Source: Dillenia suffruticosa
Lineage: Eukaryota > Streptophyta > Magnoliopsida > Dilleniales > Dilleniaceae
Length of the DNA stretch: 64,000 nucleotides
Direction: 5' to 3'
Assembly: GCA_033439265.1 (NCBI GenBank)
Contig: JAVTVX010000002.1
Span: forward strand, 7,476,174 to 7,540,173
Below the pieces are notes generated by a model that was not told where the DNA came from, made no database searches, and saw only the letters and a program-made list of their open reading frames with translations. Within the stretch, counting starts at the first letter, position 1, and the number at the start of each line of letters is the position of its first letter. The position numbers and the translations under genes were made by a program. Shown here piece after piece: positions 13,430-24,292 of the stretch.

Positions 13430-14110
13430 CAAAATTTGCAACAAAATTTTGGACGAAATTGGAAGAAAAATTCGTCGCAAAACACATTTGCGACGACTTT
13501 TGCAACAAATATTTTTTCGTCGCTAATAAGTTGTCGCAAAATTTTGGAACGAAAAATTAATTATTCGTCGCAAAAATTTACAACAAATATTTATATGTTG
13601 GGAAATTCGTCGTAAATTTGCAACAACATTTGCGACGAAAAATATTTCGTCGCACATTTGCCACAAATATAGTATTCGTCGCAAAATTTGCGATGAACAA
13701 TTTTTCGTCGTAAATTTTCCGACGAAAAATATATTCGTCGCAAATTTCCAACAAAAAAAATTTATTGCAAACTTTGCGACGAATAATTATTTGTTGCAAA
13801 ATTCGTCGCAAAAGTTGCGACTAAATACATTCGTCACAAAATTTAGCGACGAATATTATTTCGTCGCAACTTTTCGGACGAAAACTATTTTCGTCGCAAA
13901 ATTTGCGACGAATACTATTTTGTTGCAAAATTGCGACGAATCTTATTTCGTCCCAAATTTTTACGACGAAACAATATTTGTTGCTAAATTTGCAACGATT
14001 TAGTTTTTTGTCGGAAATTACCAACGAAAAATAATTGGTCGCAAATTGGTGACGAATGTTTTCGTTGCAAAATTCATCGGAAATTTAAATTTACAACACT
14101 ATGGAACAAA
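13430..14110. repeat. Left subterminal array of TTCGTCGC / GCGACGAA hairpins
   Basis: TTCGTCGCAAA and TTTGCGACGAA alternate about every 20-40 bases, forming imperfect palindromes with AT-rich centres. Copies are diverged (TTGTTGCAAA and GTCACAAA variants). Subterminal repeats in CACTA elements bind the TNPA-type protein. Because of the symmetry, both strands show long open frames here; these are not genes. Confidence 0.8.
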
Positions 14111-14429
14111 ATTTGTCACGAATAATATATGTTTTACAACGAATACAAATTTTATTATAATATTTGGACAAAATTTGCGTGCTCACCCAACCTCATCAAC
14201 AATATTATCATCCAAATCATTTTTAATATAAAATTTAAACAATCTATACTCATAATTATAACTACCTATTCAATAAGATCAAAAAATTAAAAATGTAACA
14301 AGCAATCATATTTATAATATCAAACCAAAAAGTAACATCAAAACTAAATATCGAATTATCAATAACCATACACTAAAAAAAATCAATATAACAGTAACAT
14401 AACAGTTCACAATTTCAAGTATGATCTCC

Positions 14430-14760
14430 ATCATCACCATCATCATCATCATCATCAAAGAAATCATCACCCTCATCACCAACACCCTTATCACCATCGC
14501 AAGCATTATCAGGAGGAGAAATAGAAGGGGGAATCTGATTTGGAGCTGAGAATAACTGAAGATGCTGCATGATTAACATTTGTTGCGTACGGACTGCGAA
14601 GCTGCCGAAGCGGACTACGATGGTGAAGACCGTGAATTTCCATCCGAATTGCGTCTATGGCCGTCACGTCGAAACTGTCAACCATAATACATTTTAAAGA
14701 AAAAAAAGTAAATTGCATATTCATCATATACATAATTAAGAACATGAATAAACTTACCAT
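14430..14760 (-). pseudogene. Possible C-terminal end of a transposon ORF
   Basis: Read on the minus strand, a frame runs through QQMLIMQHLQLFS, then PPSISPPDNACDGDKG, and ends in an acidic Asp/Gly tail (DDDDDDDG) before a stop near 14430. Gln-rich and acidic ends of this kind occur in accessory ORFs of plant CACTA elements. No catalytic motif is visible, and the identification rests on position and composition only. Confidence 0.3.
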
Positions 14761-14826
14761 ATTTAATTTGATAAATCATTTTCGACGAAACAAGGTACCA
14801 ATATGTGAAGAAATTTTCTTGAATGA

Positions 14827-16329
14827 CCTATAAAAAAAAAAAAGATAGTATATTAACAAATTCAATATATAAATTTAAGAATAAGAATGTAAATAAACAA
14901 GAATTTTTTAAAAGAAATTTGTAAATTATACGAATAGATTTATGTTGGTGAATGTCAGTCATATTGAGGTATCTTGCTTGGTCAATGTCAACATTGATAG
15001 ATTTATGTTGGTGAATGTCAGCAAATCCTTGCTCAGAATGAGGCCTGAACAGTTACATCAACAGAATACCATTACCTTAATCCCTTTCCATGTCACTCAC
15101 AGGCACATAAGACACTCCTTGAATTAGTAAACTAAAAATACTCGAGTCAGAAAAGCTTACCTCTTTGCTGTGATTTCTCTGAAAGTAGGTCACCAGTAGT
15201 TTGACTACAATGCGCCTGTCAACATTGATAGTAACATGTCATTCCAACTTCCATTACTTCCAAATTAATGATTAGTGACCAAGCAAGATAATAGAGAGCT
15301 TTGAAGTGTATTTTAAACTACTCATATGCAAATAGCTAAGCAGTGCTCCATCAAGACTATTAACAAGCTGGATTATAAGGCTATACAGGAGGTGATTTAT
15401 GCACATTCATAAGATTTATACCTATAGTGGTAATTAAGTATGAATGGTGGGATCCACAGCAGTAACGCTCTGAAATGGGGCTTGTCATATAGTCCCCACA
15501 TAACTACATTAAAATGGCAGAGCAGAAGGGGCACCATGAGCAAAACCAAAGTAGTGGCAGTAATGTAGTTTTACTTTTATTTTTTCGCATTTTGTGTCCT
15601 AAACCTCATGTCCATTCAAAACCACCATAAAACGCCTAGATCTGTCCAAGAAAACATTTTTTATATCTTGTATTGTTTATATGTGTGCTTGGAAAGTCAC
15701 AACTCATGCTTGCTTTTGTACAAACACAATCATGAATGCACATATGAGAGTGGATGGCATGGTGAGATGTACATGAGTGACATTGGTGCAATGACCATTA
15801 ATGGTCATCCAAGGCCAATGTAATGTGATGATGGAAGGTAAAAAAAGCAACTTAAAGGTTTACCATTTTCCTTTTCTTCAATAACCACCCAAAAGTCTAA
15901 ATAACTCTTTAAGAAAAAATGGATGAAAATATGATACGTCAGAACTTTTAAATATGCAACCATACAGGAATCTGCACACTAAAAAAACGGCATGGACATG
16001 CATACACTTGTCCAGATTTTCTAATCAGAAAAATGTAACAAGGCAATTGCAAAATAAAATCAATTCACTCCATACCAGTTAAAAGATTTTCAGACAACAA
16101 GAATATGGTACTGAAGAATTTCAGATTCTAGCAAAAAGAACACTATAAGAAAATGATATAAGTACCTTCACTAACACATAAATAACATCTAAACTTAAGA
16201 AGCAAAAGAATTTCAATTGGCCTACTATACAAAAAAAAAAAGATAGTATATTAACAAATTCAATATATAAATTTAAGAATAAGAATGTAAATAAACAAGA
16301 ATTTTTTTAAAGAAATTTGCAAACTATAC
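14827..16329. repeat. Direct repeat of about 105 bp (14827-14931 and 16221-16329)
   Basis: Both copies run from an A-rich tract through AAGATAGTATATTAACAA, AATATATAAATTTAAG and AATGTAAATAAACAAG with only a few differences. They bracket about 1.3 kb of different composition that lacks the hairpin repeats. Such a layout fits an insertion, or an internal duplication inside the transposon. Confidence 0.75.
15161..15215 (-). pseudogene. Possible captured host exon inside the CACTA element
   Basis: On the minus strand a 55-bp block is flanked by a good acceptor (TTGACAG) and a good donor (GTAAGC). It reads AHCSQTTGDLLSEKSQQRG in the frame that stays open. A second acceptor-like site (CTGTTCAG, near 15045) would continue the frame for about 28 codons to a stop near 14960. 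I do not recognise the protein. The surrounding sequence at 15200-16100 reads like ordinary gene introns rather than transposon sequence. Confidence 0.3.
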
Positions 16330-16348
16330 CTATACCAATATATAAATT

Positions 16349-16770
16349 TAAGGGCCCAGTGGCCCCTTCGCGCGTCTGGGCCTTGAAGGGGCTGCAGGCA
16401 CTTCGTGCAGCAGGGCCGCACAGCACGGCCGCGCAGCAGGGCCGCGCGGCCCCTGCTGCCCATTATCGCGGCGGAGGCGCAAAGGGGACAGCGGCCCCTT
16501 TGCGCCTCTGGGCAGCGAAGGGGCGACGACCCCATTCGGCGTCTGGGCAGCGAAGGGGTGAAGGCCCCTTCGCGCACCTGGGCAGCGCAGGGGAGGCAGC
16601 GCCTTCGCGCACCTCGCCCTTCATGGATCTGCCATCAAAAACTCAGATCCGGCGGCTGGCCGCCAGATCTGCCATCTACGGCCAAGAGAGAGAATGAGAG
16701 AGAGAGATTACCTAACACTATCATAGATCCGGCATCCCTTCCGCCATCCCTTCGCGGCTGCTCTTCACAA
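16349..16770. other. GC-rich island inside the CACTA element
   Basis: This segment is far more GC-rich than its surroundings and contains repeated GGGCAGCGAAGGGG / CCCCTTCGCGC words. It is open in several frames on both strands. It may be the promoter and first-exon region of the transposon, or captured DNA. No protein family is recognised. It runs into a (GA)n tract at 16786-16851. Confidence 0.5.
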
Positions 16771-16904
16771 ACGAGATGAACCCAAGAGAGAGAGAGAGAG
16801 AGACAGAGACAGAGAGAGACAGAGAGAGACAGAGAGAGACAGAGAGAGAGAGTGTGTCAAAGGAAGGTATGAAATATCTTCACTTTTGCTTCAAAATCAA
16901 ATTT

Positions 16905-17190
16905 GTCCCAAAATTCGTCCCTGATTCAGGGATGAATTTTTTTTTCGTCCCTGATTCAGGGACGAAATTTTTTTTCGTCCCTGATTCAGGGACGAATTTT
17001 TTTTTCGTCCCTGATTCAGGGACGAAATTGTTTTTCGTCCCTGATTCAGGGACGAATTTTTTTTCGTCCCTGATTCAGGGACGAAATTGTTTTTCGTCCC
17101 TGATTCAGGGACGAATTTCTTTTTCGTCCCTGAATCAGGGACGAATTTCTTTTTCGTCCCTGATTCAGGGACGAATATCTTTTTCGTGCC
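16905..17190. repeat. Nine-unit tandem array of CGTCCC hairpins
   Basis: Nine copies of CGTCCCTGATTCAGGGACG, spaced about 30 bases apart by T-rich linkers. Each unit is a near-perfect inverted repeat (CGTCCCTGA and its complement around a central T). Open frames on both strands give an artefactual PDSGTNFF repeat. Confidence 0.88.
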
Positions 17191-17639
17191 ATCTCAACTA
17201 TATTAACATGGTTTTTCAAGTCAAAGTTGAAGGAAAAATATTGAAAGTAATCAAACAATATCGAGTCTACTATTTTTGATTAACTGAAAGATATGATTTA
17301 TGCTTACGCTTTCTTGTTCAAAAGCATAAGACCTTAACTATCAGTTCTAGTAGAGCTAATCTGATAACATATCACAAAATGTACATTGTAAAGAAGGGAA
17401 TGAGAGTGAATTATATGCCTTTTGCAGTGGGAAGATTAGAGAGTTTATAGAGTGTAGATTGGAATAAATTCAGATCGAAAAGGGGCTTGAAAAAGACCCG
17501 ATAAATGAAAAATAGATCTTTGTTCTAATAGATTTCTACGCATATTCTGTTTTTCAACATGGCCAAGAATTTGTCATGGGAGAGATGGTTTTTATTTTTT
17601 ATTTTTTTTTCATATGAAATATCTTCACTTTTACTTCAA

Positions 17640-17765
17640 AAACAAATTCGTCCCTGATTCAGGGACGAAATTTTTTTTCGTCCCTGAATCAGGGACGAAT
17701 TTCTTTTTCGTCCCTGAATCAGGGACGAATTTCTTTTTCGTCCCTGATTCAGGGACCAAATTTTT
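17640..17765. repeat. Four-unit array of CGTCCC hairpins
   Basis: Four units of the same 19-base hairpin (two with TGATTCA, two with TGAATCA centres) separated by AAATTTTTTTT or AATTTCTTTTT linkers. The last unit is degenerate (GGGACC). Confidence 0.85.
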
Positions 17766-18261
17766 TTTTCTAAAAATTTTTTTTCGACCGTAATTCAGCG
17801 ACAAAATTGTTTTTTGAGGATGATGGAACAAGGTACAACAAAAATTATCTCGCTTGATATCACAACTCAATTTTATGTTTGATTTTATCAACGATCATTT
17901 ATCGACGGAATCATTTTAAATATATTTTATTTGTTTAATTCAGTTTAAAGCAAAATTATACTAATAACAAATTCAAAACGGAACGAAAATATCGAACTTG
18001 CTTATAGATTTTTAATTTTTTCGACAAGTTATTTTCTTACTCATTAACCCTTCAATTATGTTACGAAAATATAAATTTTAAATTGTAATAGTATTTTTAA
18101 AAATTTTACTAAATAAACAAATTCAAAATTGAATTTAAGTTTAGTAGAGGAAATTAATGATACACTATAATATTCCTCCCGAAGATAGACTTTAGTAGTC
18201 CACTAATTTTCCCGGAAACCATTCCCTTATATTTTGAATTTTGCTTCAAACACCATTTTGT

Positions 18262-18390
18262 CCCAAAATTCGTCCCGGATTCTGGGACGAAAAACCTTTT
18301 CGTCCCTGAATCGGGGACGGAATTTATTTTTCGTCCCAGAATCAGGGACGAAATTTTTTTTTCATCCCTGAATCTAGGACGAAATATTTT
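18262..18390. repeat. Four-unit degenerate array of CGTCCC hairpins
   Basis: Four imperfect units with varied centres (GGATTCT, TGAATCG, AGAATCA, TGAATCT). They are older or less constrained than the arrays at 16905 and 17640. Confidence 0.75.
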
Positions 18391-18959
18391 TTTTTTCGCT
18401 ACAATCTACGACGAAAGAATGATTTCATCGCTAAATTTTCGATAGATATATATTTTCGTAGCAATTTGTAGTAAATTTAACGAAAAATAATTTTTTTTTT
18501 TTACGATTTTTGCAACAATACTTATAGTTTCTGATAATTAAACTCTTTAAATACACTAAAATAGAAACTAAATCGATAAATTATTAATAATATTGGCGTA
18601 TTATGATATAATTATAAAAAAATATTCAATGTATTGATTATTATTTAACAAGTATTTCTACTTTAACTCTTCATTTACGTAATCGAATATTTAAACAAAT
18701 ATATAAAATAAAGTTATCAGTGTTATAAATGGAAAATTTAACAGATAATGAATAAAAAATGAATATACTAATAATAATTTTTTGTAACAAATTAAAAGAT
18801 ACTATATTATGACTCTTTTATATAAATAGACAATGAATGAAAGATTTTATTTAATATTTTTTGAACATTTTAAGATTGTTATACGCTCTAAGTGTATAAC
18901 ACCGTTTTCAAATCATTTTTTATATTAGAAAATGTTTATCATACTAGAAAATGTATCTA

Positions 18960-19675
18960 ATTACTGAAAAATAAATTTTAACGACGAATTTTGTCATAAA
19001 TGTTGTATTTCCCACTCATTTGCAACAAAATTAGCAACAAATAATTAAATTTCTTGCGACGAATATAAATATTCGTCGCTAATTTTGCAACGAATTTAGA
19101 AATTCGTCGCAAATTTAGGGACAAAATCATTTTCGTCCCAAATTTAGCGACAAATTGAGAAGTTCGTCCCAATAATTTTGGACAAATTTTTAATTCGTCC
19201 CGAATTTAGGGACGAATTTCGTTTTCGTCCCTAATTTAGGGACGAATTGCGTTTTCGTCCCTAATTTAGGGACGAATTGCGTTTTCGTCCCTAATTAGGG
19301 ACGAATTTCGTTTTCGTCCCTAATTTTGGGACGAATTTCGTTTTCGTCCCTAATTTTGGGACGAATTTCGTTTTCGTCGCAAATTTATGGACGATTTTTG
19401 AAATTCGCGGCAAAATTTCCGACGAATTTTGAAATTCGTCGCAAATTTAGCAACGAAATATTTTTTCGTCGTAAATTTGCAACGAATTTTGCTTCAAATA
19501 ATTTTCGTCACAAATTTGAGACGAATTTTGTAACGAAAAAGTTTTTAGTTGTTAAATTTGCGACGAAAATATTTTTGTTGCTAAAATTATGGCTAATTGG
19601 CGACGATAACATTTTTTGTTGCTAAATTTGTTGCAGATTGGCGACGAATATTTTTCGTCGCTAAATTCTACTTTT
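18960..19675. repeat. Right subterminal hairpin array, CGTCCC inside and CGTCGC outside
   Basis: At about 19130-19380 lie roughly eight units of the CGTCCCTAATTTAGGGACG kind joined by AATTTCGTTTT linkers. From about 19380 to the right terminus the repeats switch to TTCGTCGC / GCGACGAA, as at the left end. A few CGTCGC units also lie at 18980-19130. So the outermost repeats match at both ends and a different hairpin family lies inward. Confidence 0.8.
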
Positions 19676-19687
19676 TTTGTAGTGAGT

Positions 19688-21150
19688 ATATTTATATATA
19701 ATATATATTTTTTGTCTGACTTTAATTACAGGTGTTAGATAGATGTGTAACATATAGAAGCATAAAGGTCAAGGACAAATCAATAAATATTTATTTATTA
19801 ACTCTTATAAATTATATAGTATTTATTTTGAAATGTATATCTAATTATTTAGTAAAACTAAGTAGAATTAAAATAATTTTAATACAATTACTAAATTAGC
19901 ATATTACATTATAATTATTTTGAAATCAAAATAAATATACTTTATGTCACTTCTTTATCATAAATTCTCAATTGGTTTTAATTAACTTCTCATATGGAAT
20001 TATATAGCTGTTAAGACAATTTGAAATGAAAAATTACCAAAAGAGAGGGGGAAGTTTGAGATTGGTTTGTAATTTCAAAAGAAAAATTACCATTTTCAAA
20101 ATTTTAGAAAACCTTTTACCTTGATTTTTAATTTTGAAATTATATATCCTATTTCTAAATTTGAAAATTGTTCTCTCTCTCTCTCTGTCTTTTTTTTTTT
20201 AATAATTTCAAGGTTTTGAGTTGAATAAACGTGTTTCATCTTCCAAAATTATTAAATCCTAATTAATTAATTAATTTTAAAAAATATAATTATTATTATT
20301 ATCTTTTAAATTCATATTTAACATGAGTTTGTTGAGATGTGAATATAGAGTTTTAAGCAAAAAACTCAAAAATACAAAGGGAATGCTGCGTATATATACG
20401 CCTACCGAATATCCCCATTAACTTAGGGAACATTTTGTGTATCGAGTAAACTTTTTTTTTAAATAAACAAAATTGTCTAATTTGACTCTTGAGTGTCTAC
20501 CTATGGGAAAAGAAAAAAGATTCGATAGTTTTGAATTTAAAATTTAAAAAAAAAAATTAGATGTCGTGTACTCTCGTTAAAGATTGTAGATTTATATATG
20601 AGAGAAAGAATCTTAGAAATTTGATATTGTATAAGTCTCACTAAAAATAAATTTAAAGAAATCATAAAATAATAATTTATTTCTTTTTATTTTATATGAT
20701 TTATTATTCAAATCGTATTTTATCTTATTATTGTTCATCCTATTTTTATTACTGTGTTGCATAATTTTTTATTCTATGAATAAAGTAAAAGTAACTTTTA
20801 ATCCAGCATCAACCAAGTCCAAGGGCCCAGTTTCAGAAGTTTTGGCTTCTTGTGTTCTCAATACACATCGCGAGCTTGTGTCAAGTTTGAGCTCCCCCTA
20901 AAAATAGTACATATATTTGGATAAAAATTTGAATTTTATTCGGGTAGAAGAGTTTTAACGAGAGATCAATTTCACTCGAATTAAATTTAATTATACTTAA
21001 CATGATTAATGGATAGCCATGTTTGTTTATAAGGGAAAAAATTGAATAAAGATTCATAATATTCCATTTATAATTATAAGAAATCTTGAGATTAGAATAA
21101 GAATAATATTTTTGTGATGAATTTGAAAATATTTCAAAAAGTTTAGGCTG
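19688..21150. other. AT-rich intergenic DNA, nothing recognised
   Basis: There is no coding support. Minor features are a (CT)n tract near 20171 and a perfect palindrome GCGTATATATACGC near 20389. Confidence 0.5.
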
Positions 21151-21155
21151 CATTC

Positions 21156-21239
21156 TGCATGAAAGCCAGGTGGATAATTAAGGCGGTGCACGGAGATTGC
21201 TCACATTGCCACGTAGTAATTGATCACGAGAAACGTGGC
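21156..21239 (+). promoter_or_regulatory. RY and ABRE motifs upstream of the seed-maturation gene
   Basis: TGCATG (RY core) is at 21156-21161, CCACGT at 21209-21214 and ACGTGGC (strong ABRE core) at 21233-21239, about 140-225 bases before the start codon. RY motifs bind B3 factors such as ABI3/FUS3, and ABREs bind bZIP factors such as ABI5; together they mark ABA-responsive seed promoters. A clear TATA box was not identified. Activity is inferred from motifs only. Confidence 0.5.
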
Positions 21240-21381
21240 ACTCAAATCCTATACGAGGACAAACCCAACACACGATTTATGATCTCAATGCTCTTCCACA
21301 CGATCATTGGAAAGCTGTCGTCTCCCTCTCGCTCAATTTGCTTGTTTCAGACTTCTCTTCCTCTCTCTCAAATTCAAAATA

Positions 21382-21633
21382 ATGTCAGGAGCGCAAGGAG
21401 CACAACCCAAGGGATCGCCGACGGCTACAACCTACGAATCGGTGGAAGGAGGAGAAAACAAGACGAGGACTGAGTTGCGCAGCACAAAAGATGAGGGTGG
21501 AATCCAGGTCGACAAACTCCAGGACAAGGTGGAAGACCCCGCCGGCGAAGGCGGCCCTGTTTTCGGACCCAGACCGGACAAAGATGAAGATGACAGGAAT
21601 CTAGATTTGGGTGTCACCGGTACTGGTGAATAG
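21382..21633 (+). CDS. Seed maturation protein, PM41/SMP1-like
   Basis: A single-exon frame encodes 83 residues, starting MSGAQGAQPKGSPTATTYES and ending LGVTGTGE. The opening MSGAQGAQ-KGS, the GGEN-TRT and DEGGIQ-DKLQDKVED blocks and the GGPVFG and LDLGVTGTG end match, from memory, the soybean PM41-type seed maturation proteins and Arabidopsis SMP1. The protein is very hydrophilic, with no signal peptide or membrane segment, and looks disordered like a LEA protein. The family accumulates in late embryogenesis and is linked to desiccation tolerance; the molecular function is not known. The frame is open 25 codons further upstream, but the shorter start is chosen because family proteins begin here. 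AATAAA signals lie at 21687 and 21693. The gene is intact although transposons lie on both sides. Confidence 0.85.
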   Translation: MSGAQGAQPKGSPTATTYESVEGGENKTRTELRSTKDEGGIQVDKLQDKVEDPAGEGGPVFGPRPDKDEDDRNLDLGVTGTGE

Positions 21634-21686
21634 CTCGAGCATTTTGTCTCCTCTCTTGTAGTGTTTTATTTTGCATATATTCCCAG

Positions 21687-21698
21687 AATAAAAATAAA
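21687..21698 (+). terminator. Probable polyadenylation signals of the seed-maturation gene
   Basis: Two AATAAA hexamers (21687-21692 and 21693-21698) lie 54-65 bases after the stop codon in AT-rich sequence, a normal position for a plant near-upstream element. Confidence 0.5.
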
Positions 21699-21719
21699 CA
21701 AGGGTCACATTTTGGTTGC

Positions 21720-24124
21720 TTTTGTCTACTACTACTTCCACCCACAACAAATGATATGTCACAACGAAGAAGAACTTGGGTTGCCTTTTATAAATTGAGG
21801 AAAAATTATTGACAAATTAATGAAAAGGAATAGATTTTTTTTCTGGCAAAGAATTCGTTACATTGAAGAGCTCATGCAAGAATTCTTCCGTGGATGTCAC
21901 ACGGAGGTACTACTTTCCTTCACAAAGCCAAAAGCAATAATACTAGTTCTAATGTGCTACCCCTGGCTTATACCCAACAACTCCTTGCCCTGTTGCAGTC
22001 CTGTTCCTTCGGCTGTATATGATGATATGTTTACTTATCTCAACCTTCAAGCTGGAGCCAGATTAACCTATCAAAAGCAGCACCACTGAGCTGTCCCTCA
22101 GCCAAGGAAATTAGATATACTGATAACAGAAGCCTACTCGAGATTCTTTAACTCAAATTGTTCCATAGGACATGGTCGAGAGGCAATTTAAGAGTAGATG
22201 CTGCAGGGTCTTGGTGGGGCTACAAAAAAAAAAAAAAAAAAAAAAAGCTCTCAAGGAGCAACTAAACACCAATATTAGCTTGGCCTCCCTTTAGGCACAT
22301 ACCTTGTAAACCAGTTGAAAACTTCAAATAAATTGGTGTAATATCTCTGGGTCTATCTATAACTGCAAAAAGTTAATAAGCAGGTGCAACTTAAAATTGC
22401 AAATAGAGTGAAGTCACTCTTGTCCTGGTTCGCATCATACAAATGTAAATTCAACATGCTAATTCTCAGATATGAACTCTTTCTTTTGCTAATCTTTCTT
22501 GGTAGAAAACTCAGATATCAACGATGCTGGCCCAGCATATGGGGAATATTTAATAGGTTTCACCATTTAACTAAGTTCTTAGCAGAAAACATTTGCTATG
22601 ACTTGATACACAGTACACTTACTAGCCTCTAGCCTCTCCCCATTAAAAGTTTTGAGTTCGAATTTCCTTACATACCCAAAATATATATATATATGTTTGT
22701 TTTTGCATGCTAGGTTACTCGTAGTTTTACTAATTACAAAGTCAATGTCGGTCCTCCAGTATCCCTCCTAATCTATGAATTAAAGTGTCTTGTTTCTGCA
22801 TGATGCTAATATGATCCTAATCTATGAATTAAAGTGTCTTGTTTCTGCGTAATGCCAGTATGTCAAGAAAGGACTCGGCTTCACTAAAATTAGTGACAAT
22901 TTTTAAGATTCCGGTTTCACTAAAATATTTGATCATCTTGAACATATATTCGATATCGACAATACCTTCGGTCATCCGGGTTCTCGTTGTCCTAAAAACA
23001 GCTTAAAACAGTTTAGTGATTAAACATTCATCCTACTTGACATGAACCATACAACCATAGTATGAAAATACCATGAAAATCAATCAAATAAACATATAAA
23101 ACACAAAATAAGTATCTGATAGATGCTATGCCATCTATAGGAATATACTTCTTCAATTAAAAATCAATATACAAGAATTTTACATGAGTTTCTTCAAAAA
23201 TTAAAGACGACATACAAGAAATTAGATTACGATGCAACCAACATAAAGAACAGAGAATATCTAATGTTTTGATGAACTTCTATCAAATTAGTCATCGAAA
23301 CCTACGCCCTTCTTGATTTTGATGATTTTCACCCTTTTTTTTTTCTTGCAAATCTCTCCCTATCTTCCTAAATCCCCCATTATTTCCTATATCTAAAACC
23401 TAATCTACGCCTAATCTACTCTATATCTCTCTCCTTTTGTTGGGGGTCTAATTTTGGGGAATGAAGAGTGCTACATTTAGGAGTGATATGAGGATTTACA
23501 TAGGAGAAAGGAGGTTGAATTTCATAATCTGTGAGTTGTTTGCACTATAGTCTTAGGATTTGACGTCGTAGCTTTGGGGTATCTGGCGTTGTGGCTCGAT
23601 TTTTATGATCTCTACCTCTCTTTTTTCCTCATAAGTGCTGCAATGTCGTGGTGTTCGGGTTCAATGCCACAGCCTATGGCTGGCCAAAAGAATGTGAGCC
23701 TCAAGACATTTTACACACGGCTCCACTTGTTTGGACCGCAAGCTGTTTCTAGCTGAGGAAGAATTCTTAATATTTTCTTCTTCTGTTTTGGCATTTTTTT
23801 TTTCTTTTGCTTTCTTTGACTCTTCTCAAATTAGCAGAATAAAGAAAAACACAATGCACACATATATGAAGAAAAATAATGTGAAATAGATAATAAATTT
23901 CATACAAAAATATAGGAAAATATATATATTAAAAAATAAGGAGTGCAAACGACATTGTAGGACTGATTCGGAGGAGATATCTCTCTAATTTTCAGCTTTA
24001 TGGACTTCAAACTTTGTCCTGGTTTTTGCCTATTTTCCTACTAAATCAAAGTAAGGCCAGAAACATAAATATTGTAACCTATGTCTTATCTAACCATAGG
24101 ATCTAGAATTGAGGCTATCTGAGT
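21720..24124. other. Intergenic DNA, no gene recognised
   Basis: Open frames of 60-90 codons (21820-22089, 22384-22632, 23574-23756) show no family motif, splice structure or compositional support. A poly(A) run of about 23 lies near 22225. A 49-bp tandem duplication is listed separately. Confidence 0.5.
22767..22864. repeat. 49-bp tandem duplication, two copies
   Basis: The unit starts CCTAATCTATGAATTAAAGT and continues through GTCTTGTTTCTGC. It occurs at 22767-22815 and 22816-22864; the first 34 bases of the unit are almost identical and the tails have diverged. Confidence 0.8.
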
Positions 24125-24292
24125 TGTAAAACCGACAGAGTCAAAAAAAAAAAAAAATTGGAAAAATTATTTTCCCAATTCACCTTCTCTCCCCCTCATT
24201 CTCTCCCGTGTTCTCTGTCTCTCACCTTCTCTCACCCTCTCACAAATCTCTCCCTCCCTCCATCACAAGAGCTCTCTCTCTCTCTCTCTCTC
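24125..24292 (+). repeat. 5' LTR of element B, first piece
   Basis: It matches the beginning of the 3' LTR (42118-42276): an A-rich run, then TTTCCCAATTCACCTTCTC and the CCCTCATTCTCTCCCGTG stretch, ending in a CT repeat. It is interrupted at 24293 by element A, and the LTR resumes at 34545. Confidence 0.88.

Larger units (their letters stand above)
13414..19684. mobile_element. CACTA-like (En/Spm) DNA transposon, non-autonomous
   Basis: The left end reads CACAACAAAAAAAAG and the right end, in reverse complement, CACTACAAAAAAAG: an imperfect CACTA-type terminal inverted repeat. Both ends are flanked by the trinucleotide AGT (13411-13413 and 19685-19687), the 3-bp target duplication expected of CACTA elements. 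Subterminal regions are packed with short hairpin repeats built on CGTCGC and CGTCCC. No complete TNPD or TNPA transposase is visible in 6.27 kb; there is one possible ORF end on the minus strand. It probably relied on a transposase from elsewhere. Confidence 0.82.

Noticed and set aside
16905..17190. CRISPR-like regular palindromic repeats
   Set aside because: Spacers are short T-rich linkers with no diversity, and the array sits inside a plant CACTA element.
16776..17279. 167-codon frame with PDSGTNFF repeats, mirrored by an opposite-strand frame
   Set aside because: It is a translation of the CGTCCC hairpin array; unit length and symmetry keep both strands open.
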